Positions 18,684 through 28,274 of a stretch of 64,000 nt of DNA are shown here, piece by piece. Made by a program: the position numbers and the translations under genes. This stretch comes from an uncultured Lachnospiraceae bacterium (GTDB lineage Bacteria; Bacillota; Clostridia; Lachnospirales; Lachnospiraceae), in contig UQDA01000005.1 in assembly GCA_900539715.1 (NCBI GenBank), forward strand, positions 66,459-130,458. The letters are read 5' to 3'. The notes below the pieces were generated by a model. It was not told the DNA's origin, searched no databases, and saw nothing but the letters and a program-made list of their open reading frames with translations. Each line of letters begins with the position of its first letter. Position 1 is the first letter of the stretch.

Positions 18684-19360
18684 TGCAGGAACTGTTTGTT
18701 TCGCCGTTTTTTGGCATTGCTCTGAGCGCAGCAGCCTTCTGGGCAGGCGTGAAGCTCCGTAAAAAGACGGGGCTTGAGATATGCAATCCACTTGTGATCG
18801 CAATCGTTATCGTTTCCGGCGTACTGCTTATTTTTAAGATTCCGTATGAGTCCTATGAAAAGGGCGGCGGTATCATCAACATGTTTCTTGCTCCGGCAAC
18901 GGCATGCCTTGCCGTTTCCATCTATACGAGGATAGAGCTGTTAAAGAAAAACTGGCTTCCGGTCGTTGTGGGAGCGGTGTGCGGAACGGCGGCTTCGATG
19001 GGGAGCGTGTACGCATTGTGCAGGCTGTTCCATATGGATGAGGCGATGACCGCGTCACTGATGCCGAAATCGGTGACGACTCCTATTGCGGTGAGTATTG
19101 CGGAGGGAAGCGGCGGAATTACGCCGATAACCGTTGTTGCCGTGATATTTACAGGGATTCTGGGAAGTATTTTTGCGCCGAAGCTTGTCAGGCTGTTTCG
19201 GATAAACGATCCCATGACGGCGGGCGTTGCCATCGGGGCGTGTTCCCATGCGGTCGGCACTTCCAAGGCGCTTGAGATGGGAGAAACGGAGGGGGCCATG
19301 AGCGGTCTTGCGATAGGCGTCTGCGGTATTATGACGGTGCTGTTTTCCATGCTGCTCTGA
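18680..19360 (+). CDS. LrgB family membrane protein
   Basis: A 226-residue membrane protein with about six to seven helices, containing the family stretches LMPKSVTTPIAVSIAEGSGG and GVAIGACSHAVGTSKALE. It works with the CidA/LrgA-type protein encoded just before it. The ATGATG start overlaps the previous stop, indicating translational coupling. No LytSR-type regulator is in the window. Confidence 0.92.
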   Translation: MMQELFVSPFFGIALSAAAFWAGVKLRKKTGLEICNPLVIAIVIVSGVLLIFKIPYESYEKGGGIINMFLAPATACLAVSIYTRIELLKKNWLPVVVGAVCGTAASMGSVYALCRLFHMDEAMTASLMPKSVTTPIAVSIAEGSGGITPITVVAVIFTGILGSIFAPKLVRLFRINDPMTAGVAIGACSHAVGTSKALEMGETEGAMSGLAIGVCGIMTVLFSMLL

Positions 19361-19435
19361 TACGGCAGAGTGCAGCCCGATCGGATATGAGGATGTCGGA
19401 GAGGGGAGGGCTGAGGAACCAGGGAGGATATGACA

Positions 19436-20794
19436 ATGCAGCAGGACAAAGAATTTTTGGGGAAAGCCCCTATCGGGAAGCTTTTATTTCAGCTCGCGCT
19501 GCCTGCAATAGCAGCGCAGATAATCAACCTGTTATACAATCTGGTTGACAGGGTCTATATCGGGCACATACCCGGCGACGGCGCGGAGGCGCTGACGGGC
19601 GTGGGAGTGTGTATGCCGGTCATTATGGTCGTATCGGCATTTGCGGCGCTGATAAGCATGGGCGGAGCGCCGAGGGCTTCTATTTTTATGGGGAAAAAGG
19701 ATAACGAAACAGCGGAAAAGATTCTCGGGAACTGTTTTATGCTCCAGATCATCATTTCAATTATCCTGACGACAGTCCTTTTGCTGTTCGGGCGTCCGCT
19801 TTTGTTAAAATTTGGGGCAAGCCCGGAGACAATAGAGTATGCGGTAGCATATATGAACATTTATGCGGTTGGTACGATATTTGTACAGCTTACGCTGGGG
19901 ATGAACGCATTTATCACGGCGCAGGGATTTGCAAAGACAGGGATGCTTTCCGTATTGATAGGAGCGGTGACGAATATTGTGCTGGATCCGGTATTTATAT
20001 ACGGATTCGGGATGGGCGTGCGCGGCGCGGCGCTGGCTACAGTCATTTCGCAGGCATTGTCTACGATATGGGTGCTGTCCTTTTTACTGGGGAAAAAGAC
20101 ACAGTTAAAGCTGCGGCGCAGAAATATGAGATTGAACGGCAGCATTTTGCTCCCGTGCGTTGCGCTGGGCATATCTCCGTTTGTAATGCAGGCGAGCGAA
20201 AGCGTGATCATGGTGTGCTTTAACTCATCGCTGTTAAAATACGGCGGCAATATTGCGGTCGGCGCGATGACGATACTTTCATCCGTTATGCAGTTTTCCA
20301 TGCTCCCTCTTCAGGGGCTCGGACAGGGCGCACAGCCGATTTCAAGCTACAATTACGGTGCGGGCAATGCGGAGCGCGTAAAAAAGACATTTAAGCTTCT
20401 TTTGCTGTGCAGCATGATATATGCGGGGATACTTTGGGGCGCAGTTATGTGCTTTCCGGAGCTGTTTGCAAGAATATTTTCGCCGGATGCCGCATTGGTG
20501 GAATATACCGGAAAGGTACTGCGTGTATATATGGGATGTATGGTGCTGATGGGAGCGCAGATAGCGTGTCAGATGACGTTTATCTCCATGGGAAATGCGG
20601 CGTCATCCGTTATCGTTGCGGTCATGCGGAAATTTGTCCTGCTTCTGCCGCTGATATATCTGCTCCCGCATCTGATGTCTGACAAGACGATGGCGGTTTA
20701 TACGGCAGAGCCCGTGGCGGATTTTCTCGCAGTGACATTTACAGTGTGTCTGTTTGCAGTGCAATTTAAGAAGGCGCTGAAAAAATTAGAGTGA
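19436..20794 (+). CDS. MATE family efflux transporter
   Basis: A 452-residue cation-driven multidrug exporter with about twelve membrane helices in two homologous halves. The N-terminal motif LPAIAAQIINLLYNLVDRVYIG and the GLGQGAQPISSYNYGAGN stretch are typical of the MepA/NorM-like branch. The ATG at 19436 is preferred to one at 19430 because the AGGGAGG ribosome site ends eight bases before it. Substrate cannot be inferred. It lies alone between the LrgB gene and a promoter at 20802. Confidence 0.93.
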   Translation: MQQDKEFLGKAPIGKLLFQLALPAIAAQIINLLYNLVDRVYIGHIPGDGAEALTGVGVCMPVIMVVSAFAALISMGGAPRASIFMGKKDNETAEKILGNCFMLQIIISIILTTVLLLFGRPLLLKFGASPETIEYAVAYMNIYAVGTIFVQLTLGMNAFITAQGFAKTGMLSVLIGAVTNIVLDPVFIYGFGMGVRGAALATVISQALSTIWVLSFLLGKKTQLKLRRRNMRLNGSILLPCVALGISPFVMQASESVIMVCFNSSLLKYGGNIAVGAMTILSSVMQFSMLPLQGLGQGAQPISSYNYGAGNAERVKKTFKLLLLCSMIYAGILWGAVMCFPELFARIFSPDAALVEYTGKVLRVYMGCMVLMGAQIACQMTFISMGNAASSVIVAVMRKFVLLLPLIYLLPHLMSDKTMAVYTAEPVADFLAVTFTVCLFAVQFKKALKKLE

Positions 20795-20801
20795 TCATTT
20801 G

Positions 20802-20830
20802 CGGACAGGCCGGTAAATGGCTGTTATGAT
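20802..20830 (+). promoter_or_regulatory. Promoter for the membrane glycosyltransferase cluster
   Basis: CGGACA (20802-20807), a 17-base spacer and TATGAT (20825-20830) with an extended-10 TGT, 24 bases before the GT-C gene start. Confidence 0.5.
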
Positions 20831-20853
20831 ACAAAGCGAAAAGGGAATTTTCT

Positions 20854-22203
20854 ATGGAACAGAAGAAATCGGACAGACGCCGGATGACGGCAATTCTGGG
20901 GGCGGGCTTTTTACTGCGTCTCTGCTATGTGCTGTTTTCCACGATTTATGAAAGGCAGTATGACATCGGCATGATAGATCTGGATGCCGGGCATACGGTG
21001 ACGGGCGGGCATCTGGCGTATATCCAGTATTTGTATGAAAACTGGAGGCTGCCTGATTTTGACCCGACTACGGTGTATCAGTTTAACCATCCGCCGCTCC
21101 ATCATTATCTGTGCGCGCTGTGGATGAAATTCTGTTCCATTTTTATTTCGGATACAGCGGTGCGGGAGGAATCAATACAGGTTGTACCCTTTGTCTGTTC
21201 ACTGCTTATCATCTTTTTTCTGGCAAAGATTCTCGGACAACTGGCGCTTACGGAGAAGGCGAAACGCTTTATAATGTTGCTGTTTGCCTTTCATCCGGCG
21301 CTGGTGCTTTTGTCCGGCAGCGTGAACAATGACTGTATGGCGCTTTTATTCACAGTGCTCTGTGTATATTATACGATGCTGTGGGTGCGCTATCCGACGA
21401 TACACAATATATTGAAGCTTGCGCTGGCAGTCGGACTGGGGATGCTGACAAAGCAGAATGTGGCGCAGATGGCGTTTCCCATTGCCGGGGTATTTTTGTG
21501 GACATTGTGGAAAGAGTGGAAAAAGGGTGGATTTCCTAAAAGAATTTTCGTCCAGTACGGTCTGTTCGGGCTCGTATCGGTTCCGCTGGGAATGTGCTTT
21601 TATATCCGGAATATGCTTCTGTATAAAATGCCTCTTGTGTGGATATATACGCTGCCGAAGGATTCCTGGCAGTATACCGGAAATGTTCCGGTACTGAACC
21701 GGTTTTTGTGGCCGGTGCCGTCGGAGGCTGTGGATAATCTGCTCCATTTCAGGCTCGGCTGTGGATATAATGTGTGGATGCAGATAATCCGTACATCGGT
21801 GTTGGGCGAATGGGATATGGCGGACGTGGGAAAAGGTGTGAAAGTGCTGGCTGTGCTTTTGATGGCGGCAGGAGCGGTGCTTGCGTTTGCGGGGATTTTG
21901 GCATTTCTGGATGTGTTTGTGATACGTCGGAAAAGGTACGATATCTCCACGCCGGTGCGGATACTGTTTGTGATGTCATATGCAGTGCATTTGTTGTTTT
22001 ATTTAAAATTTGCCTATGACTATCCGCAGGAGTGCAGCATGCATTTCCGTTACATCGAGATAGAGCTGCTTTTCCCGGCGGCGGCGCTGGGGTTCTGGCT
22101 TCAGCAGACGGAAAAGAAATGGATGAGATATGCGCTGAATACAGTTTTGGCATTTTTTTGTCTGCTGAGCGTCGGGATGATAGGGGTATGGTGCGCCATG
22201 TGA
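20854..22203 (+). CDS. GT-C (family 39-like) membrane glycosyltransferase
   Basis: A 449-residue multi-spanning protein resembling dolichyl/undecaprenyl-phosphate sugar mannosyltransferase-type enzymes. The first outer loop after helix 1 has the acidic pair expected for GT-C enzymes (MIDLDAGH), then NHPPLHHYLCALWMKF. The following helices include NNDCMALLFTVLCVYY. These enzymes move a sugar from a lipid-phosphate donor onto a glycan or protein outside the membrane. It is followed by a YfhO-type protein 61 bases later. The acceptor is unknown. Confidence 0.75.
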   Translation: MEQKKSDRRRMTAILGAGFLLRLCYVLFSTIYERQYDIGMIDLDAGHTVTGGHLAYIQYLYENWRLPDFDPTTVYQFNHPPLHHYLCALWMKFCSIFISDTAVREESIQVVPFVCSLLIIFFLAKILGQLALTEKAKRFIMLLFAFHPALVLLSGSVNNDCMALLFTVLCVYYTMLWVRYPTIHNILKLALAVGLGMLTKQNVAQMAFPIAGVFLWTLWKEWKKGGFPKRIFVQYGLFGLVSVPLGMCFYIRNMLLYKMPLVWIYTLPKDSWQYTGNVPVLNRFLWPVPSEAVDNLLHFRLGCGYNVWMQIIRTSVLGEWDMADVGKGVKVLAVLLMAAGAVLAFAGILAFLDVFVIRRKRYDISTPVRILFVMSYAVHLLFYLKFAYDYPQECSMHFRYIEIELLFPAAALGFWLQQTEKKWMRYALNTVLAFFCLLSVGMIGVWCAM

Positions 22204-22264
22204 TGACAAAGCCCGGAAACGGGTAAAAATGAGATGCTGCTCATGCGGCGGAAATGAGGGAAAT

Positions 22265-25039
22265 ATGAAAAATAGTTGGCAGAAAAGCAGGAACATCCGG
22301 CGCTGTGTGACAGAGAGCGCGCTGTTTGCGGTAGCGCTTTTCTGCCTGCTTTTTTTATATAAAGGAATGTATCCGTTCGGGGACGGCTCTGTTATGATGA
22401 CCGACCTGTACTCCCAGTATATGCCGCTTCTGTACCGTTTTTATGATGTGGTCACGGGACAGAAAAATCTGTTTATGGAGCTGGCGGTGTCGGGCGGCGC
22501 AAACCTGTATGCAGATACGATAAATGAGGTGCTCAATCCGTTCAACTATGTGCTTTTGCTGTTCGGGCGCGAAAAGCTGTATCTGGGGCTCAATGTGGTC
22601 CTGCTCTTATATGGAGTCGGAGCGGCGGCTTCCTGCCGGTATTTTCTGGAAAAGATCATGAGACGGGAACAGAGGGAATTTAAATGGGGCAGCCCTGCGC
22701 TGGTTTTGAGCCTGTGCTATGCGTTTTCCGGGTATACTGCCTATAATTATCAGATCATCCGGTGGATGTACCTTCCGGTGCTGTTTCCTTTATTTGTACT
22801 GGCGCTTCTGCGACTTTTACGTGAAAAAAAGGGCGGTATGTATGGAAGCCTTCTGGCATATCAGCTGATGCTGAGCGTACAGCTTGGATTTATGACATTA
22901 CTGTTTACGCTGTTTGCGGGCGGGATTTATGTGTGTGTGTCGGGAAATGGCTGCGGAGGCTGCAGGACTCAGGATGCGGACGAAGGGCGTTATACGGGGC
23001 ACAGAGCAGGGAATGAGCAACTTTCCTGTCTTGCAAAGTGGACATGTATCGGACTTTTGCTGTCGTCGGCTGTGCTCGTTCCGGCGCTGTCAGGGTTGTT
23101 CTCTTCGGCGCGGTCGGGAGAGACTTTGAGTTATTTCGGAGTGATGAAGCGGCACGGACTGGACGATATCTTTGAGAGGGTATTTCAGATAGGACAGCCT
23201 GTGATGCTGGGGATTTTGTGCTGGGAAGCAATCCGTATGTTTGCGGCATGCCGGAAAACGGGGCGGAAGCATTTTTGTGCTGTGACCGGGGAAACGAAAT
23301 TCTGGCTGATAATGGGCATATTTTTGTCGATGACAGCGCTTTTGCAGCCGTCGAATCTTTTATGGCACCTGGGCTCATATGTGTGCTTTCCTGTGCGGTA
23401 CGGATACATGGCGCTTCTGTGCATGGCAGCGCTGGCGGATGGACTTTGGGATATGGCGGAAGCAGAGCATATCGGCAGCAGAGCTTCGGTGTTCTGGTCT
23501 GCAGGTGCGTTTTTTTCCCTGATATGCTCGGCAGCAGTGGTCTTTTGGTGGGAAGACCGGATCGTGCAGGCATTTTCTTCGCTGGCGATCAGCAGCGTGT
23601 GTACGGCGGAAACTGCGGCGGTTTTTTTCATATGTGCGCTTCTATTTATCGGAACGGTGTGCATGTGTGCGGCGCAGAGCAGACGGCGGAAGATACAAAG
23701 AGCATTTTCCTGCGGCGGTCTGACGCTCTGCGCGGCAGTGTGCGGATTTTTATTTTACACAATGATCTTTCTTCCGGAGGATTACGGCGTGCGGCAGGAA
23801 AATGAAAGAGCTTATGCGGAAATGACAGAGGAAGCAGCGGCGTATGAAACGGCAGTGCAGAAGGAGGGGGCGGACGCAGGGGAGGAATGGCTTCTGGCCC
23901 GGCAGAAGGATGAGGAAAGCTTTCCCATCAATGCAGCCCTCGTAAGCCGGAAGGGCTCACTGAGCGGATATTTTCCCACGGAGGATAAGCTGACCAAAGC
24001 AGCGATGGAGGGGCTGGGATATCTGGCGCCGTGGGTATCGGTGCGCTCCGTGGGAGGAACTCCGGTATCGGATGAGCTTTTGCGACGGGTGCTCGTCTTT
24101 GACGGGGAAATTCCGGCGTGTCGCCCGGACAAGGCATTGGGAACAACGGAAAGCGTGCTTGCTTTGCAGGAGCAGATGACAGCTCTTACGGGAGGACGTT
24201 CTGTACTGGAACGGTTTTCCGGGGCAGAGCTTGCGCAGGAGGATGGAAGTCTGCTTTTGATGGTAGAAGAGGAAAGCGCTTTGTATCTGGATGCAGGACA
24301 GACGGCGGACAGCCTGCAGATATTTGTGAACGGTCGGGAGCTCAATATCCCGGAAAAAATGCAGGCGGCAAGTCCTGATCGCCTGATTGCCCTGGGAAGC
24401 TTTGTGGGAGAAAATGTGGAGATTACCGTTTTGAGCGGCGGCGCAGCAGTATTACCGGAGCAGATGGAGCTGGGCGTTTTGGATACAGCGATGTGGCAGG
24501 AGACGCTTTTGCTGCTGAATCAGGCGGGAAAGCAAAAAAGGTCTTCAAAGGATACAGGGCATTTAGGGAACAGGATGGACGGCACTCGGGCGTTGTCACC
24601 GGAGTATTTTGAAATTTCCGAAAGGGAAGGGATAATCAGGGCGGCTGTAGACGGAAAAGAGGGCGATTTGCTGTTTGTTCCGTTCATGGCTCTGAATGGC
24701 TGGCGCTGTGTACAAAATGGACAGCTTGTGGATGTTATGCCGGTATTTGGCGGATTTCTGGGGATAAAACTTCTGGACGGTGAAAATGAAATCAGGTTTT
24801 CCTTCCGTCCGCCGGGACTGTACACAGGGCTGTGGATGACAGCGCTGGGAATTGCAGCGGCGATGTGGATGATTTTGCGGAAGGATTGTGGAACAGGACG
24901 ATTTGCGGCAAAGGCAGACCGGGCTCTGGGCAGTTTATACAGGGTATTGTTTGTTGGGGGAATCCTGGGAATTTATGTGATCCCTGCGCTGGGGCTGATT
25001 TTATATCTGGCAGGAAAGGTGCTGGGGAGAATCGGATAA
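22265..25039 (+). CDS. YfhO family membrane protein
   Basis: A 924-residue protein with about a dozen helices in the first half, a large outer domain (about 530-870) and closing helices. The start of the family core is clear: YPFGDGSVMMTDLYSQYMPL, then SGGANLYADTINEVLNPFNY. YfhO proteins of Gram-positives decorate lipoteichoic or wall polymers with sugars. The ATG at 22265 with GAGGG before it is chosen; the frame extends upstream to 22229 without support. It is next to another GT-C enzyme and a secreted hexosaminidase, pointing to surface glycan work. Confidence 0.85.
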   Translation: MKNSWQKSRNIRRCVTESALFAVALFCLLFLYKGMYPFGDGSVMMTDLYSQYMPLLYRFYDVVTGQKNLFMELAVSGGANLYADTINEVLNPFNYVLLLFGREKLYLGLNVVLLLYGVGAAASCRYFLEKIMRREQREFKWGSPALVLSLCYAFSGYTAYNYQIIRWMYLPVLFPLFVLALLRLLREKKGGMYGSLLAYQLMLSVQLGFMTLLFTLFAGGIYVCVSGNGCGGCRTQDADEGRYTGHRAGNEQLSCLAKWTCIGLLLSSAVLVPALSGLFSSARSGETLSYFGVMKRHGLDDIFERVFQIGQPVMLGILCWEAIRMFAACRKTGRKHFCAVTGETKFWLIMGIFLSMTALLQPSNLLWHLGSYVCFPVRYGYMALLCMAALADGLWDMAEAEHIGSRASVFWSAGAFFSLICSAAVVFWWEDRIVQAFSSLAISSVCTAETAAVFFICALLFIGTVCMCAAQSRRRKIQRAFSCGGLTLCAAVCGFLFYTMIFLPEDYGVRQENERAYAEMTEEAAAYETAVQKEGADAGEEWLLARQKDEESFPINAALVSRKGSLSGYFPTEDKLTKAAMEGLGYLAPWVSVRSVGGTPVSDELLRRVLVFDGEIPACRPDKALGTTESVLALQEQMTALTGGRSVLERFSGAELAQEDGSLLLMVEEESALYLDAGQTADSLQIFVNGRELNIPEKMQAASPDRLIALGSFVGENVEITVLSGGAAVLPEQMELGVLDTAMWQETLLLLNQAGKQKRSSKDTGHLGNRMDGTRALSPEYFEISEREGIIRAAVDGKEGDLLFVPFMALNGWRCVQNGQLVDVMPVFGGFLGIKLLDGENEIRFSFRPPGLYTGLWMTALGIAAAMWMILRKDCGTGRFAAKADRALGSLYRVLFVGGILGIYVIPALGLILYLAGKVLGRIG

Positions 25040-25088
25040 CAAAAAACCTGCTCTGTATGAAGAAAAGAAATAACCGGAAGGAAAAGCG

Positions 25089-27419
25089 ATGGGGATTAAA
25101 ATTGGCAATAACAATATTTTAACAAAATCGTTCCGTCTGATGTCGCTGGCGGCTTTGACGGTCGGTATGATGGCCGTTGGACAAAAGGGTGTGCCGGCTG
25201 AGTTTATCCGGCAGCCCGAATGGAGGATATGGACGGCGGAGTCTGAGGATAACGGCATCTATGTAAAAACGGTGGAACAAAATCTGCTGCTCTTGCCGGG
25301 GGCGTCCCTGTCGGCGGACAGCGAGGAGAGCAGGGAGTTTGCGGCAGTCCTTGCCGCGGACGGGATAAGCGATGATGAGGGGCTCAGGTGGTCGTCGGCA
25401 AACGACTGGGAGAATCATGACCACTGGCTGCAGGCATCTTTTCGGGAGCCTGTAACGGTGGGGGCGGTACGGGTTTATTGGGAGCGCACGAATGCGGCTG
25501 CCTATGCGCTGGAATATTCGCAGGACGGAAAACAGTGGGAAACAGCGGCGCAGTTTTCAGAAGCGCCGCAAAGCGCTGTGCAGGATATTGTTCTGGATGA
25601 GCCGATAGAAGCTTCCTTCGTGCGTCTGCATGTGGCGGATGTGAAAAAGGACGAATCGGATATGAGCCTGTATTACCAGAATGTGTCGGTTCTGGAGCTG
25701 GAGATATATGAAGGGATAGAGGACAGCTTTCTGGTGGAAACGCCTGAGATAAAAGTCGGAAGGAAGCGGACGCTTACAGTGCCGGAGGCGGGAGAGTATG
25801 AGCTTTCTTTTGCGGGGGCGGATTATGAAAATCTGATAGGAAAAGACGGCAGGATAGCGGATACGATAGCGGATACGGAAGCGGAGATAGGTTTTGTGCT
25901 GGAAAAGGATGGGGAAGCGTTAGAGCTTCCCGGAATGTATGTAACGATACCGGCATCCGGAGGGGCGGATGGATTTGAAGCGAAAGTGGCGGACGAGGAA
26001 GCTGCTAAAAGGAGGCAGTCTCTCCCGGAGGGGTTTTCAGCGATGGAATGGCTGCCGGGAGGCGGCACCGTCAGGATAGGGCAGGAGGAGCTTGCGGCAG
26101 CGGAAAATGCGCTGTATGAGCAGGGGACGATAAAAGGATCGAAGACCGCATACAGTAAAATGGAGATTTCTTCGGGACGCATCCGGATGAGTATAAAATC
26201 CGGGGAGGACGAATGGACGGATTCTCTGGGGCAGGAGGGCTTTGAGCTGGATATCGGGATGGAGAAAGACGGCGAGATACAGATTGCGGCGCGAACGCAG
26301 CAGGGGCTGTGCTGGGGACTGGAAAGCCTGCGGCAGCTGTGCGGGGTATCCGACGGAGAGATTCCGACAGGGCGGATACGGGACTATCCACGTTACAGCG
26401 TGCGGGGATTTGGCATCGATGTGGGACGAAGAGCGGTTTCGATGGAGCTTTTATATCGTATTGTGGACGCCCTGGCAGAGCAACGGATGAATACGCTCCT
26501 CGTGCATCTGAATGACAATCAGATTATTTCGCAGAGCAGCTATGACGGGACGACAGAAGGGGCGCGCAATCTTTATGCGGGCTTCCGTCTGGAATCTGAT
26601 ATCAGAAATGAGGCGGGAGAGCCGCTGACGTCGCAGGAGCTTTTTTATACGAAGGAAGATTTTTCGGAGCTGGTGGCATATGCGGCGCAGAGAGGCGTGG
26701 AAGTAGTCCCGGAAATCGATACGCCGGCACATAGCCTTGCGCTTACAAAGCTGTTTCCACAGCTGGGTCTGAAAAACCATCCGGAGGCAGCGGACCAGCT
26801 GGATTTGTCAAAGCCGGAAACCGCAGAACTGGTCAAACAGATTTGGGCGGAATATCTGACCGGGGAGGATGCGGTATTTGCCCAGACAGAGGCGATTCAT
26901 ATCGGAATGGATGAATATTTCGGGGATGCAGAGGATTATCTGAGCTACATGGAAACGATTTCGGAATATGTGCGGGAGCTTGCACCGGACAAAAGGATAC
27001 GGATGTGGGGAAGTCTTTCAGGCATAGAGGGAGATATCAGCAATCTTTCAAGGGAGCTTGAGATGCATGTCTGGGATACGTCGTGGGCGGACCCGCAGGA
27101 GATGTACGAGGCGGGATTTCCGATCGTCAATTCGCTCAGCAGCAGCCTGTATCTCATACCCGGAGGCGGTTATGACTGGCTGGATAAGGATTTCCTGATA
27201 AAAGATTGGCAGCCGAATGTGTTTGAAACGGCGGAGCGCACCTGGGTATTGCCCGCTTATTCCCCCCGGATGTTGGGCGCATGCTACATGATGTGGAATG
27301 ACTGGGCATTTTTAAACGGGGAAAGCATCACAGAGGACGGGCTGTTTGAGCGTTTTGCAGATTCGCTCCCGGTGATCGCGGAAAAACTTTGGGGAAGCAG
27401 CAGCTTTATCAATAAATAA
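25089..27419 (+). CDS. Secreted beta-N-acetylhexosaminidase (GH20) with F5/8 type C domain
   Basis: A 776-residue exported glycosidase. A signal-like segment (about 14-32) is followed by an F5/8 type C / discoidin-like carbohydrate-binding domain (about 95-215, LQASFREPVTVGAVRVYWER). A beta domain follows, then a GH20b-like segment and the GH20 barrel (about 430-760). The catalytic Asp-Glu pair lies at residues 608-609 in HIGMDEYFGD, and PEIDTPAHS and WGSLSG are also present. GH20 enzymes release terminal GlcNAc or GalNAc by substrate-assisted catalysis. No LPXTG or repeat anchor is seen, so it is secreted or held by the uncleaved signal. Substrate may be host mucin glycan or the cell's own wall. 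Confidence 0.9.
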   Translation: MGIKIGNNNILTKSFRLMSLAALTVGMMAVGQKGVPAEFIRQPEWRIWTAESEDNGIYVKTVEQNLLLLPGASLSADSEESREFAAVLAADGISDDEGLRWSSANDWENHDHWLQASFREPVTVGAVRVYWERTNAAAYALEYSQDGKQWETAAQFSEAPQSAVQDIVLDEPIEASFVRLHVADVKKDESDMSLYYQNVSVLELEIYEGIEDSFLVETPEIKVGRKRTLTVPEAGEYELSFAGADYENLIGKDGRIADTIADTEAEIGFVLEKDGEALELPGMYVTIPASGGADGFEAKVADEEAAKRRQSLPEGFSAMEWLPGGGTVRIGQEELAAAENALYEQGTIKGSKTAYSKMEISSGRIRMSIKSGEDEWTDSLGQEGFELDIGMEKDGEIQIAARTQQGLCWGLESLRQLCGVSDGEIPTGRIRDYPRYSVRGFGIDVGRRAVSMELLYRIVDALAEQRMNTLLVHLNDNQIISQSSYDGTTEGARNLYAGFRLESDIRNEAGEPLTSQELFYTKEDFSELVAYAAQRGVEVVPEIDTPAHSLALTKLFPQLGLKNHPEAADQLDLSKPETAELVKQIWAEYLTGEDAVFAQTEAIHIGMDEYFGDAEDYLSYMETISEYVRELAPDKRIRMWGSLSGIEGDISNLSRELEMHVWDTSWADPQEMYEAGFPIVNSLSSSLYLIPGGGYDWLDKDFLIKDWQPNVFETAERTWVLPAYSPRMLGACYMMWNDWAFLNGESITEDGLFERFADSLPVIAEKLWGSSSFINK

Positions 27420-27453
27420 AAAAAGCCGCAGGGGCGGCGGAAAGAGGTAAAAA

Positions 27454-28260
27454 ATGGCGCTTTTACATGTGGAATTTTTTTCAGACGTACTTGGGATGTG
27501 CATGGGGATGGATGTGATATTGCCCCAGAAGACGAACGGCCAGATAGGAATGGAGGGAAAAGGGGCCGAGGGCAGATATAAAACGATGTATCTGCTACAC
27601 GGCATGAGCGACGACCAGACAATATGGCAGGGCAGGGATTCGATAGAGCGTTATGCGAGCCAGCTCGGGATAGCTGTGGTAATGCCTACGACCCATCTGG
27701 CGTTTTATACGGATACGACCTACGGGATGAAATACTGGACGTTTATCTCGGAGGAGCTGCCGAAGATATGCCGTGAATTTTTCCCGCAGATGTCTGACAA
27801 AAAAGAGGATACGCTGGCGGCGGGGCTGTCTATGGGCGGTTACGGCGCATGGAAGCTGGGGCTTGGCGCTTCGGAAACCTTCGGTGCGGCGGCATCCTTG
27901 TCCGGCGCATTGGATATCGTCGGGGATTATGAAAGGAACGTGCGGGAAAATTCACAGAATCTTCCGCTGTTTTCCGGGATATTCGGATCGGCTGAACAGC
28001 TGAGAGGCTCGAAGAACGACCTGCTCGCACTGGCGGACGGACTGGCGGCGTCCGGGAAGGAAAGACCCCGCCTGTATGCATGGTGCGGGACGGAGGACTT
28101 TTTATACGAAGGGAATCTGCTGGCATGGGAGCATCTGAATAAGCTGGGATTTGAGATGACGCTGGAGGAATCTGCCGGCGATCATCAGTGGAAATACTGG
28201 GATGCAAAGATTCAGGACGTGCTTCGCTGGTGGCTCGGTACGGATATGGATTTACAGTGA
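27454..28260 (+). CDS. Alpha/beta hydrolase, esterase family
   Basis: A 268-residue cytoplasmic serine hydrolase of the esterase D / tributyrin esterase type. The oxyanion region TMYLLHGMSDDQTIW, the nucleophile elbow GLSMGGYGAWK (Ser about 130) and a late Asp (CGTEDFLY) and His (GDHQWKYWD) give a full triad. Such enzymes deacetylate sugars or short esters. It begins 34 bases after the GH20 gene and ends just before a lactonase-like gene, so the three may be co-expressed. Confidence 0.88.
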   Translation: MALLHVEFFSDVLGMCMGMDVILPQKTNGQIGMEGKGAEGRYKTMYLLHGMSDDQTIWQGRDSIERYASQLGIAVVMPTTHLAFYTDTTYGMKYWTFISEELPKICREFFPQMSDKKEDTLAAGLSMGGYGAWKLGLGASETFGAAASLSGALDIVGDYERNVRENSQNLPLFSGIFGSAEQLRGSKNDLLALADGLAASGKERPRLYAWCGTEDFLYEGNLLAWEHLNKLGFEMTLEESAGDHQWKYWDAKIQDVLRWWLGTDMDLQ

Positions 28261-28274
28261 GCGGAGGCAATGAC